Shown: positions 23,382-31,937 of the stretch, piece after piece
How the letters are laid out: each line of letters begins with the position of its first letter
Position numbering within the stretch: the stretch's first letter is position 1
Source: Chloroflexota bacterium
GTDB lineage: Bacteria > Chloroflexota > Dehalococcoidia > Lucifugimonadales > UBA3495
Direction: 5' to 3'
Length of the DNA stretch: 37,042 bases
Assembly (NCBI GenBank): GCA_028875055.1
Contig: JAPPGG010000002.1
Location: 1 to 37,042 of the forward strand
The notes under the pieces: model-generated
Databases searched by the model: none
Told to the model about the DNA's origin: nothing
Seen by the model: the letters and a program-made list of their open reading frames with translations, nothing else
Position numbers and translations under genes: made by a program

Positions 23382-23909
23382 CTATCCTCCCTCAGGGCAA
23401 AGGACTGCCCTCACTCTCTCCGCCACATCCTCCGGCGTCAACTCATCGGTATCAATGCAATGGTGCGCCTGCCCGTAAGCCTGGGCGCGTTGTGCCAGCA
23501 ATTCCCGTATCCGCCCCAGCGGATCAGGACCGGCCAACAGGGGCCGCACCGCCTGCCCCGACTCGTCGTCGGCCTTGAGCCTGTGGTAGATGGTTTCCGG
23601 ACGGGCCTGTAAACAGAAAACTGTCCCGCCCTCCAGCATTTCCCGCCTGTTGTCGGGGTCAACGAAGGCCCCGCCCCCGGCGGAGATTATCTGTCCAGAC
23701 TGTCCGAACAACTCCGCGATAACCTGCCGCTCCAGGGACCGGAAAGCGGCCTCTCCATCGTCGGCAAAAATTTGTTCGATGGACTTCCCCGCCCGTTCCA
23801 CAATCACCGAGTCGGCGTCCACCAATGGCATGCCGGTGCGCTGGGAAAGGATTTGCCCCACGTGGCTCTTCCCCGAAGCCATGAAACCCACCAGGATAAT
23901 GTTGGCCAT
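23382..23909 (-). CDS. aroK: Shikimate kinase
   Basis: From ATG 23909 the protein has 175 residues, the usual size. It opens MANIILVGFMASGKSHVG, with Walker A GFMASGKS (8-15). The shikimate-binding Asp is in PLVDADSVI, and SAGGGAFVDPDNR supplies the GGG motif. RPLLAGPDPLGRI is the lid. It phosphorylates shikimate with ATP. A GTG at 23924 would add five residues, but it lies inside the repeat element at 23917-23997, so I prefer ATG 23909. The gene leads the operon with the unknown gene and aroB. Confidence 0.94.
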   Translation of the reverse strand: MANIILVGFMASGKSHVGQILSQRTGMPLVDADSVIVERAGKSIEQIFADDGEAAFRSLERQVIAELFGQSGQIISAGGGAFVDPDNRREMLEGGTVFCLQARPETIYHRLKADDESGQAVRPLLAGPDPLGRIRELLAQRAQAYGQAHHCIDTDELTPEDVAERVRAVLCPEGG

Positions 23910-23916
23910 TTCCTTC

Positions 23917-23997
23917 TTATCCACGAATAAACGTCAATTGTCACAGATGTAATCTCATTCTATCCCCATTCGTGAAGATTCGTGCCCATTCGTGGAT
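23917..23997. repeat. Inverted-repeat element upstream of aroK
   Basis: TTATCCACGAAT (23917-23928) and ATTCGTGGAT (23988-23997) are inverted arms of at least ten bases, with ATTCGTGAAG and ATTCGTGCCC as internal extra half-units. It fills the gap between aroK and the VOC gene, and its left arm reaches the aroK start region. Confidence 0.75.
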
Positions 23998-24004
23998 TGA
24001 AAAC

Positions 24005-24829
24005 CTAGTCCGGCAGTTGCGTCAGGTGCATGCGGCTGCCCATGCTGGTGGTGGTGTCGAAATAGAGCACCTGCTGCCCCACCGAGTTAGTGTTGGGGGT
24101 GTCAGCGACGAATTTGAAACCACGGCCGCAGCAATCGTCAATGCCGGACTGGATGTCGTCCATCACGTAGCCCACGTGGTCCATGGCGTGGTGGCCGCCC
24201 AGCCGTGCTGGGTCGTGAGGCTCGATCAGCTCCACCTGTACTTGCCCGAAGTTGACGAAGGCGTTGCGGCTGCCCGTGCGTGAGGGACCTCCCCCGATGT
24301 GCTCGCCATCGAACTTCTCAACGTACCAGGCGATGGCCTCGTCCAGGTTGGGCACCAGGTATCCGGCGTGGACAATCCTGGTCGCCTGCACGCCGCCACC
24401 TACGCCGGTCATCACGGCGTCTGCGGGGGCCGGAAGCTGGGTCAGGTGCATCAGGATGTTGTTGGTGGTTTCGGGGTGGAAGTAGAGCAGCTGCTGGCCC
24501 AGCTGGTTGGTTCGGGGAGCGTCGGCCGCGAACCGGAATCCGCGCGCCTTGCACTCCTCGATGGCCTTGTGGATGTCTGGGACAACGTAGGCCACGTGGT
24601 GCATAACCAGGCCGTCCCTGGGCAGGCCGGAAGTATCGGCTGGCTGGATCAGCTCGACCTCGACCTGGCCAAAACGCAGGAAGGCGTTGACTCCGCCCCC
24701 GGGCACCTGGACGCTGGCAGTCAGTTCGCCGCCACCGGCGCTGAGCGCGCCAAAACCCTCGTTGTACCAGTCTATAGCGGCCTCCAGGTCGGCGCAGTAA
24801 TACCCAATATGCTGAATTTTGTCGAACAT
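24005..24829 (-). CDS. Two-domain VOC (glyoxalase/dioxygenase) superfamily protein
   Basis: The 274-residue protein has two tandem VOC units, about 3-130 and 145-270. The first opens FDKIQHIGYYCADLEAAIDWYNEGFGA, the second ATRIVHAGYLVPNLDEAIAWYVEKFDG. Each ends in a strand with QVEVELIQPAD or QVQVELIEPHD and a late HHVAYVV or DHVGYVM. The His and Glu residues of these strands normally hold a metal. Relatives include methylmalonyl-CoA epimerase, lactoylglutathione lyase and ring-cleaving dioxygenases; the substrate cannot be told here. ATG 24829 is used; a GTG six bases before it is an alternative. The neighbours give no hint. Confidence 0.85.
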   Translation of the reverse strand: MFDKIQHIGYYCADLEAAIDWYNEGFGALSAGGGELTASVQVPGGGVNAFLRFGQVEVELIQPADTSGLPRDGLVMHHVAYVVPDIHKAIEECKARGFRFAADAPRTNQLGQQLLYFHPETTNNILMHLTQLPAPADAVMTGVGGGVQATRIVHAGYLVPNLDEAIAWYVEKFDGEHIGGGPSRTGSRNAFVNFGQVQVELIEPHDPARLGGHHAMDHVGYVMDDIQSGIDDCCGRGFKFVADTPNTNSVGQQVLYFDTTTSMGSRMHLTQLPD

Positions 24830-25029
24830 GACCACTTCTCTATTATTGTAGTTGTAAGGGTTGAATTCGGCCCATTATGCCATATTTCCCAGGGCATGGC
24901 AGGCATGGATTCGGCAGCAGTGAAGTTTCCTATTGGGCAGTTTGGCAGGAAACCGGCAGGGGCAGACCAGGGCAGACGCCCCGGTCCGGGGGCGATGCCA
25001 AGTGAATCGCAGCCCAGCCCCCGCCGCCA

Positions 25030-25064
25030 CCCAATTTGACATTGGGCACGGGGCTACCTAGACT
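25030..25064 (+). promoter_or_regulatory. MFS promoter with inverted repeat around the -35
   Basis: TTGACA (25036-25041), 17 bases, TAGACT (25059-25064). CCCAAT (25030-25035) and ATTGGG (25041-25046) flank the -35 as six-base inverted arms, separated by five bases. This is a likely repressor site for the exporter gene. Confidence 0.6.
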
Positions 25065-25100
25065 GGGCAAGTCGCCGTTTGCGTCTGGTGGAAAAGACTC

Positions 25101-26642
25101 GTGGGAATATTATCCTTAATTCTTGACCGGCTGAACATTGTCAGCGCCTTCCGCGAGTTGGGGGGCACGCCGCAAAGAGTGGAGACTTTGCTGGCGCTGG
25201 CCGCTTCCCAGCTCCTGGTCCAGCTAACCTTCTTGCCCGTTACCCTGGCCACACCCTCCGTCGCCGACTATTTCAGCGTGGACGTGGATGATGCCACCTG
25301 GACGGTGATCATCCGCCTTCTCATGCTGGGCAGCACCGTTTTCCTGACCTCCCGGCTTGGCGAGAAGTTCGGCCACGTGCGAATTTTCTTCCTCGGAATC
25401 TGCGTCCTTACCGCCGCCAACCTGATGGCCACCACTTCCCAGACCTTGTGGCAACTGATTCTCTGGTGTGGACTGGGCGGGTTTGGCGGCGCCCTGATAA
25501 TCTCCAACTCCAATGCCATCATTGCCCTGGTTTACGAACCCAACGAGCGGGGAAGGGCCTTCGCCGTCCCCGTCACCGCCTCCCGATTCGGCACCTTGAT
25601 CGGGCTGTTGCTCTTCGGCCTGTTCCTGGAGTTCATAAGCTGGCGACTGGTTTACCTGTCGGCCCTGGTGGTTGGGTTGTTCGCCATCTGGTTCTCCTTC
25701 CCCGTATTGAAGTACCAGGGTTTCCAGTGGGCCCAGTCCGGCGGCGAACGGGCCAGGGTTAAGATTGATTACGTGGCCGCCACGGTATTGGTGGCCGTGC
25801 TTGGCACATTCATTCTTTCCGGGTCCCACCTGCATGACGGCGCCGAGTCCTTCACCACGCCCGATGCGCTGGGCTACCACATCCCCATGCACGTGCTCAG
25901 CCTGGCCCTGGCTGGCCTGTTCATAGTGCTGCAATTGCGCAGCATTGAACCCTTCCTTGATTTCCGGTACTTCAAGCGCAAGTACTTTTCCATGGCCCTG
26001 TTCAGCAACACCACCTGCCACATGTCCATGCTGGTCATCTTCACCCTGGTGCCCATTGTGGTGGAGGACGGCCTGGGCTACAGTCCCCTGGTGGTTATGC
26101 TGGTGCTTCTGCCCCACCAGACCTTTGGCCTGTGGGTCCCGGCCATTGCGGGCTACATCTACGACCGCTACAACCCGCGCTGGATGGGGCCCATGTCCCT
26201 TTTCCTGATCGCGTCGGGGGTGGGACTGCTGGGCCTGTTCGCCAACCAGGTGCCCATCTGGGGCGTCCCCCTGTTGCTGCTGCCGGCTTCCGTAGGCACC
26301 GCGCTGTTCATTTCCCCGTATAACGCGGTGGTGATGAACACCCTGCCGGACAACCGCAGTTTCGCTTCCGGGATGCTGGAGACCACCCGCCAGATGGGCC
26401 ATACCGTGGGCAGTACCATTGGCGCTACTATCCTGGGGCTCAGCCTGCCGGTGGCCGCCGAGTTCCTGACCGCCGCCGAAGCCCGTCCCTACTACCAGCA
26501 GGGTTTCCAGATTGCCGCGCTGTCGGTGGTCTGGATTATCGTCGCCGGGGGCATTGTGGCCATCTTCCAGCGGGTGCCCGGCCTGCGTCCCAGCCCCGGG
26601 CCCCGGGGCGGCTTGACACCTCAACCGGGCGGGGATGATTAG
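25101..26642 (+). CDS. MFS transporter, DHA2 (EmrB/QacA-like) type
   Basis: The 513-residue protein has around fourteen hydrophobic segments, the number expected for the DHA2 drug:H+ antiporter family. The first helix follows ETLLALAASQLLVQLTFLPVTLATP, and the early motif SRLGEKFGHVRIFFLGI is the loop 2-3 signature. The late part holds ETTRQMGHTVGSTIGATILG. Such proteins export small toxic or signal compounds with protons. Start is GTG 25101, with a weak GGAAAAG upstream; no better start is visible. It has a clear promoter and may be controlled by the inverted repeat at 25030-25046. No fused or adjacent HlyD-type partner is present. Confidence 0.9.
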   Translation: MGILSLILDRLNIVSAFRELGGTPQRVETLLALAASQLLVQLTFLPVTLATPSVADYFSVDVDDATWTVIIRLLMLGSTVFLTSRLGEKFGHVRIFFLGICVLTAANLMATTSQTLWQLILWCGLGGFGGALIISNSNAIIALVYEPNERGRAFAVPVTASRFGTLIGLLLFGLFLEFISWRLVYLSALVVGLFAIWFSFPVLKYQGFQWAQSGGERARVKIDYVAATVLVAVLGTFILSGSHLHDGAESFTTPDALGYHIPMHVLSLALAGLFIVLQLRSIEPFLDFRYFKRKYFSMALFSNTTCHMSMLVIFTLVPIVVEDGLGYSPLVVMLVLLPHQTFGLWVPAIAGYIYDRYNPRWMGPMSLFLIASGVGLLGLFANQVPIWGVPLLLLPASVGTALFISPYNAVVMNTLPDNRSFASGMLETTRQMGHTVGSTIGATILGLSLPVAAEFLTAAEARPYYQQGFQIAALSVVWIIVAGGIVAIFQRVPGLRPSPGPRGGLTPQPGGDD

Positions 26643-26747
26643 AGCGTCAATGAATTGTCTGCCCACCCGCGGTCACATGCGTTCCACCTTTATTACGCAA
26701 CAAATCAACTCCGCTATTGACCGGCCTGGGGTATCCGGAGGTCCCTG

Positions 26748-27551
26748 ATGCCTACCGACTTTATTGACTTCACCCGCAAGGACACCCTGGGCCTGATTAC
26801 TCTCAACCGCCCCGAGGCGCGCAACGCCCTGACCCCGGCAATGGTGGCCGATTTGGGGAGGATAATTGGGGATTGCGCCCGGCCGGAAATCCGCGCGGTG
26901 ATGCTGACGGGAACAGGCGGGGCGTTCTGCGCGGGAGCGGACGTCAAGGACTTTGCGGACAGCCTGGAGTCGGGAGGACCTGAAGCTCTCTCCACTCACG
27001 TTCAGGAACTGGCCGATGCGCTGCACCGCGACGTGATAATGGGCATCCGCAGGCTGCAGAAGCCCGTTATCGCTGCCGTCAACGGGGTGGCCGCCGGGGC
27101 CGGTTTCAGCCTGGCCCTCTGCTGCGATGTGAGGGTTGCTTCCGCCGATGCCCGTTTCATCATGGCCTATGCCGGCATTGGCTGCACCGCCGACGGGGGG
27201 TCCACCTACATGCTTCCCCGCCTGGTGGGGGTAAGCAAGGCCATGGAAATCTATATGGCCAGCCAGCCCATCGGCGCCGAGTACGCCCGGGAACTGGGGC
27301 TGGTGAACCAGGTGTGTCCTGCCGACACCTTCGATCGCCACGCCCTGGAAATGGCCACCCGCCTGGCCCAGGGTCCCACGTTGGCCTACGGCCGGGTCAA
27401 GTCCCTGTATGAGAACGGGTGGGGAGCCTCCCTGGAGGAGCAGCTGGATGCGGAGACCGACGCCATCAGCAAGATAGTCTTCACCGGGGACTTCCAGGAA
27501 GGAGTTAAGGCCTTCACCCAGAAACGGCTGCCCTGGTTCCAGGGGCGGTAG
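26748..27551 (+). CDS. Crotonase-fold enoyl-CoA hydratase/isomerase family protein
   Basis: The 267-residue protein fits the crotonase family: LGLITLNRPEARNALTPAMVADL, then GTGGAFCAGADVKDF (oxyanion hole) and NGVAAGAGFSLALCCDVRVAS. The two catalytic Glu residues of classical hydratases are not where expected: the first is Ser in GAGFS, the second is Tyr in IMAYAGIG. Asp149 in TADGGST is kept. This resembles PaaG-type isomerases with a single acid, so isomerisation is more likely than hydration. GGAGG precedes ATG 26748. It follows the MFS gene after 105 bases on the same strand. The substrate is unknown. Confidence 0.88.
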   Translation: MPTDFIDFTRKDTLGLITLNRPEARNALTPAMVADLGRIIGDCARPEIRAVMLTGTGGAFCAGADVKDFADSLESGGPEALSTHVQELADALHRDVIMGIRRLQKPVIAAVNGVAAGAGFSLALCCDVRVASADARFIMAYAGIGCTADGGSTYMLPRLVGVSKAMEIYMASQPIGAEYARELGLVNQVCPADTFDRHALEMATRLAQGPTLAYGRVKSLYENGWGASLEEQLDAETDAISKIVFTGDFQEGVKAFTQKRLPWFQGR

Positions 27552-27566
27552 GCTTCCACAAGCTGA

Positions 27567-27669
27567 TTCAAAATTCCTCGGTTTTCGACGGGAGAAGGTC
27601 AGGGTAGGGATGACTCCCCGCGAAATACCGCCCCTCGCTTGACTGGTGGGGCTTTACCTCAATTTTGAA
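27567..27669. repeat. Nine-base inverted repeat in convergent gap
   Basis: TTCAAAATT (27567-27575) and AATTTTGAA (27661-27669) are perfect inverted arms 85 bases apart, between the convergent crotonase and TldD/PmbA-like genes. The arms are AT-rich against a GC-rich background. It could be a small element with terminal repeats, or part of the termination region. Confidence 0.4.
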
Positions 27670-27676
27670 ACGGCTG

Positions 27677-29266
27677 TTAGAAAACCTCTTCCATGTAGCC
27701 GGCAATCGCCTCCAGTTGGAAGTTACCGACTGCAACCTCAGGCGCCCACGTCACCTGGTCCGACGACCAGCGCACCGTGCCCGTTCTTTGAGCTCCAATG
27801 CCAAGGATGTCGTTGAAGACACGGAGAATGTTGTCGTTCATGCGCAGGGTGTTTGGCTTTAGCGGTTCAGCCAGTCGGCCATCCCGTATCAGGTAGGAGT
27901 CGCCAACCACTGTGCCGCTGAAATCTCCGCTGGTGAACCCGTTAACCGGGTAGGTGTACCAGATGCGCCCAATATAGATGCCGTCGCCTACTCGCCGAAG
28001 CAGTTCCTCCGCGCTGGCGTCCTCCCGCCCCTCGACCACCAGGTTGGTTGGCACTGTAGAAATTCCGGCGGAAAAATCGCGGCCTCCGCCGTTCCCAGCC
28101 CGGAATCCGTTGCGGGGCAAAATGCCTCGTTCAACCGTGGCCGGTACCACCCCCAGCTTGTCCCAGTTTCTTGGAGCGTTCATGGTCCGGCGGTAATTGT
28201 AATAGTCTGCCAGCAGCCCAACCAGGCGGCCGTTCTGAATCAGGTCGGTACGCCCCGTGGGCAATCCCTCATCGGTAATGCTCTTGGACCCTGCCAGCCC
28301 GGGGCCGGAGCCGTCGTCATACAGCGACAGGTTTTCCGAAAGAATCTGCTGCCCGAACTTCCCCACAAAGGGAGAGGCATCGGCGTGGAAGGACTCCAGG
28401 TAGAGACCGGGCATCAGAATCCATTCCAGCAGCTCCGCTACCGGTTGCGGCCCCAGCACCACCCTGTAGCCCCCCGAGGCCGTCCGCTGACCGTCCATGG
28501 AGGCGATGGCCCGCCGGGCCGCAGTGGCGGCGGCCCCGGGCTCGAAGTCCGACAGGTGGGTGCAAACGGACCAGCCACTGCCCTTGGCGTTCATCTCCTC
28601 AACCATGGCCGTCGCGAAGGACATTATCATGGTTGACTCATCGGTTTGCGGTTCAGGCATCGAAGTGGAGGCGATGGCCATTCGTTCCAGCAGCATCACC
28701 ACGTCGCCGCCAAGGATCAGCCCTAGGTCTGCCAGCTGGGCCTGGACTGCTCCTTCCGGTTGCCTGGCCCGGAAACGCTCCAGGGCTGCCAGCAGGCTCT
28801 CCGATGACTGGAATGCCTCCAGCCCCTGCCTCAGCACATCCCAGCCGTGGGCCAGCAGCTTGGAGTTCCGGATGCGCACCAGGGTCGGGTCGTGGTACTC
28901 AAACAGGGTCGGACCTCGAAGGGAAGGCCGGGGCAGACAGTCGAAATCCGGATCATGAACGGCTGCCGTCCTCGCCTTTTCCAGCGCGCGGGCCACGCCG
29001 TCCACCGAGAGGTCGCTGACCTCGCTGCCGGACCCAATTCGGGCGCCCCGCCTGGTCCGGAAGGCGGCGCGTACGGAAAGCCCGTGGGAGTCGATGGATT
29101 TGGGTTCCTCCACGCCGTTGCAGGGAATGTGGGATGTAAAGTTGAGGCGGAGGGTCAGATTAGTGTTGGCCGAGGCAAAAACCTCGGCCTCGATCACGTC
29201 GGGCTGCTCGGTGAGATAGGCCAGTCCGTCTCGGACGGCAATGCGCAGGTTCACCAGGGGGAGCAT
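27677..29266 (-). CDS. TldD/PmbA family protein
   Basis: The 529-residue protein has the family layout. The N-terminal domain includes SHGLSVRAAFRTRRGARIGSG and the middle has GGYRVVLGPQPVAELLEWIL. The C-terminal part has FVGKFGQQILSENLSLYDDG, GSKSITDEGLPTGRTDLIQNGRLVGLLADYYNYRR and GDGIYIGRIWYTYPVNGFTSGDFSG. TldD/PmbA act as modified-peptide proteases. I see no HExxxH zinc motif, so this copy is PmbA-like, the non-metal partner, and a TldD partner is not next to it. It is longer than E. coli PmbA (about 450). ATG 29266 has no strong ribosome site. The CBS gene lies upstream on the same strand. Confidence 0.85.
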   Translation of the reverse strand: MLPLVNLRIAVRDGLAYLTEQPDVIEAEVFASANTNLTLRLNFTSHIPCNGVEEPKSIDSHGLSVRAAFRTRRGARIGSGSEVSDLSVDGVARALEKARTAAVHDPDFDCLPRPSLRGPTLFEYHDPTLVRIRNSKLLAHGWDVLRQGLEAFQSSESLLAALERFRARQPEGAVQAQLADLGLILGGDVVMLLERMAIASTSMPEPQTDESTMIMSFATAMVEEMNAKGSGWSVCTHLSDFEPGAAATAARRAIASMDGQRTASGGYRVVLGPQPVAELLEWILMPGLYLESFHADASPFVGKFGQQILSENLSLYDDGSGPGLAGSKSITDEGLPTGRTDLIQNGRLVGLLADYYNYRRTMNAPRNWDKLGVVPATVERGILPRNGFRAGNGGGRDFSAGISTVPTNLVVEGREDASAEELLRRVGDGIYIGRIWYTYPVNGFTSGDFSGTVVGDSYLIRDGRLAEPLKPNTLRMNDNILRVFNDILGIGAQRTGTVRWSSDQVTWAPEVAVGNFQLEAIAGYMEEVF

Positions 29267-29431
29267 CGAAATTATCGCTCTTGATTGCTGTGCTTCGGGT
29301 TCGGGAACCGTCCCGTCTTTTTGGCGCCAACCATCCTGCTGGCCTCATGCCGCGACTGAAGTTCCAGGAGCAGCGGAGTGGTCAGGGAGCCAGCTTGAAC
29401 CCTGGCCGGGAATACCGATAGTCGCGGTTGC

Positions 29432-29878
29432 CTAAGCCGCCTGCGCAATCAGCTTCAGAAAGTCGTGGCGGGTCACAATTCCTACCAGCCTGCCACCGGT
29501 TACCACGGGCAGCCGGTGTATCTGGGCGCGCAGCATCAGCCGGGCAATATGTTCAATGCTGGCGTCCTCAGGCACCGTAATGATGTTGCGCCGCATCACT
29601 TCCCGCACCTGCCTGTTGCCTACCTGGTGGGCCGTCGCCTCCAGGTGTTCCGGCGTGGTGGTCGATCCCAGCAGGCTGTAAATGTTGTCCACCAGGGGGC
29701 GGAACTTTGGGCTGAGGCCGAAATCCGAATGAGTCAGGATGCCCGCCAGCTTTTCCGAGTCGTTCAGCACCGGCAGGGCGCTGACGTCGCGGTCCAGCAT
29801 CAATTTGGCGGCTTCAGCCACCGTGGCGTCTTGCCGAATGGTAATAACCGGCGAGGTCATGATGTCTCTGGCTTGCAT
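29432..29878 (-). CDS. CBS-domain pair protein
   Basis: The 148-residue protein consists of two CBS motifs. The first, MQARDIMTSPVITIRQDATVAEAAKLMLDRDVSALPV, runs to about residue 55; the second is VREVMRRNIITVPEDASIEHIARLMLRAQIHRLPVV, about 93-145. CBS pairs bind adenosine nucleotides and act as energy or ligand sensors. Nothing else is fused to it. ATG 29878 follows GAAGGGAA; the longer frame to 29941 starts in a less likely place. It is upstream of the TldD/PmbA-like gene with 165 bases between. The target protein is unknown. Confidence 0.9.
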   Translation of the reverse strand: MQARDIMTSPVITIRQDATVAEAAKLMLDRDVSALPVLNDSEKLAGILTHSDFGLSPKFRPLVDNIYSLLGSTTTPEHLEATAHQVGNRQVREVMRRNIITVPEDASIEHIARLMLRAQIHRLPVVTGGRLVGIVTRHDFLKLIAQAA

Positions 29879-30041
29879 GGGGTTCCCTTCAACGGTGAGT
29901 CCAGGGGTCTTGCTGGGGTTACTGGCCTTGAATTTTAACACACGGTTCCGTCACGGCGGTTGCCTTCCGGCGCGGCGCGGCGTCCCCGACATCACTGTCT
30001 CCACCCTTGCAAAACTTTAACAATTTCAAGGAGGTTTATAT

Positions 30042-31838
30042 TTGACGTTGCTTGGCTGGCCGGCGTATCCTGTGCCCATGGCACAAGAGGGACCATTCAA
30101 GGTAATACGCGAACGAAACGTAATGGTGCCCATGCGCGATGGGACCTGCCTGGCAACCGACGTTTTTCGTCCCGACGCCCCTGGTCGGTTTCCGGTTCTG
30201 GTCAACCGAGGCCCCTACGGGAAGGACGACTACGTGGCGGCCCCCGACCATTCGGTGTGGTTCTTTCCTACCTACGGCTACGTGGTGGTGAGCCAGGACT
30301 GCCGAGCCCGCTTTGAGTCGCAGGGCGACTACTACAATCCCCTGTTCCAGGAGGTCCAGGACGGCTACGACACGGTGGAGTGGGCCGCCCGCCAGGCCTG
30401 GAGCAACGGCAGGGTGGGCACTACGGGCCAGTCCTACCTCGGGGCTACCCAGTACACCCTGGCTACCAATAATCCCTTGCCGCCCCACCTGCAGGTCATG
30501 GCCCCGGTATCCGCCTCTTCCGACTTTCACCAGAGCTGGGTGTACCACACCGGCGGCGCCATGGAGTGGGGCTGGATGGTGCCCTACGCCATCCACAAGG
30601 GGCGTAACACCCTGCAGAGGCTGGGTCGGCAAGACCTTCTGGCCCAGATGGACGACTATGTCCTGGAACCCGGAAACTTTGGTCGTCCCCTGAGCGACGA
30701 GTGGTTCCGACATCTGCCCCTGAAGGACTGGATTGAGCGCCTGAAAGAGACGGCCCCCTATTTTCGCGAATATTTCGAACAGGAACTGGACGGCCCCTAC
30801 TGGTGGCAGCTGAACCTGCTGCACAACCTGGACGGGATAAAGATCCCCATGTTCCACGTCAGTTCCTGGTACGACATCTTCCTCGAAGGCGCCCTCAACG
30901 CCTACCGGGCTATCTCCGACCGGGGCGGCAGCGACCTCGCCCGCCGCAACCAGCGTCTGCTGGTGGGTCCCTGGGCCCACATCCGTCCCTACACCCGGGC
31001 CACCTCAGGCGACACCGGCGACATCGACTTCGGTCCGGAAGCGGCCATAGAACTCCACGACCACCTGCGTCGCTGGTTCGACTATTGGCTCAAGGACGAC
31101 GCCAACGGAATTATGGAAGAGCCGCCCGTCTCTATTTTCGTGATGGGCGACAACAAGTGGCGACACGAGAATGAGTGGCCCCTTGCCCGTACCCACTATA
31201 CCCGGTACTACCTTCATTCCGGCGGGTCGGCCAACACCCGGGCGGGGGACGGTTCCCTGTCCACCTGGCCGCCGGCGGACGAGCCCGCCGACAGCTACAC
31301 CTACGATCCCGGTGACCCCGCGCCTACCCTGCGGGGCAATACTCTCATGATTCCCCACGGGGTCCAGGACCAGCGTCCCGTGGAAGATCGCCCTGATGTG
31401 CTGGTCTATACTTCCGAGCCGCTGGAGAAGGAACTGGAGCTGACCGGCCCCATCGAAGTCAGGCTGTTCGCCGCCAGCAGCGCGGTGGACACCGACTTCA
31501 CGGCCAAGCTGGTGGACGTGCGCCCCGACGGCTACGCCCACAATATCCAGGACGGCATTATTCGCGCCCGTTACCGCACTTCCGACCGAAGGCCGTCCTT
31601 CATCACCCCCAGCAAGGTGTACGAGTACACCATTGACCTGTGGGCCACCAGCCACGTGTGGAAGGAGGGGCACCGCCTGCGCGTGGAAGTGTCCAGCAGC
31701 AACTTCCCCCGATTCGACCGCAACCCCAACACCGGCGCTCCCCTGGGCGAAGATGACCGGTTGGAAACGGCGCGGCAGACCGTGCACCACAGCGCCGAGT
31801 ACCCTTCCCACATAGTGCTGCCGGTAATTCCCAGGTAA
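30042..31838 (+). CDS. CocE/NonD family serine hydrolase (X-Pro dipeptidyl-peptidase S15 fold)
   Basis: The 598-residue protein resembles bacterial cocaine esterase throughout, from VMVPMRDGTCLATDVFRPDA to VEVSSSNFPRFDRNPNTG and YPSHIVLP. The catalytic triad is visible: Ser131 in GQSYLGATQ, Asp278 in SWYDIF, His313 in GPWAHI. The C-terminal jelly-roll domain has SSAVDTDFTAKLVDVRPDG. It should hydrolyse esters or amides of small molecules; the substrate is unknown. The TTG at 30042 has a perfect AAGGAGG seven bases upstream; ATG 30078 fits homolog length but has no ribosome site, so I choose TTG. No signal peptide. Confidence 0.93.
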   Translation: MTLLGWPAYPVPMAQEGPFKVIRERNVMVPMRDGTCLATDVFRPDAPGRFPVLVNRGPYGKDDYVAAPDHSVWFFPTYGYVVVSQDCRARFESQGDYYNPLFQEVQDGYDTVEWAARQAWSNGRVGTTGQSYLGATQYTLATNNPLPPHLQVMAPVSASSDFHQSWVYHTGGAMEWGWMVPYAIHKGRNTLQRLGRQDLLAQMDDYVLEPGNFGRPLSDEWFRHLPLKDWIERLKETAPYFREYFEQELDGPYWWQLNLLHNLDGIKIPMFHVSSWYDIFLEGALNAYRAISDRGGSDLARRNQRLLVGPWAHIRPYTRATSGDTGDIDFGPEAAIELHDHLRRWFDYWLKDDANGIMEEPPVSIFVMGDNKWRHENEWPLARTHYTRYYLHSGGSANTRAGDGSLSTWPPADEPADSYTYDPGDPAPTLRGNTLMIPHGVQDQRPVEDRPDVLVYTSEPLEKELELTGPIEVRLFAASSAVDTDFTAKLVDVRPDGYAHNIQDGIIRARYRTSDRRPSFITPSKVYEYTIDLWATSHVWKEGHRLRVEVSSSNFPRFDRNPNTGAPLGEDDRLETARQTVHHSAEYPSHIVLPVIPR

Positions 31839-31937
31839 GAGGAAGGGTGAAAGACCGGGAAACGCCAGCGTAAGACATTTCCGCAGTCCCCAATTCGGAA
31901 GACTGCCGCCCAAGCCGCCAACCCGGAGGATGCGCAA

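Noticed and set aside
25224-26666. Minus-strand open frame of 480 residues over the MFS gene
   Set aside because: It is rich in Gln, His and Gly, as expected for the reverse of membrane-protein codons. No start signal was seen.
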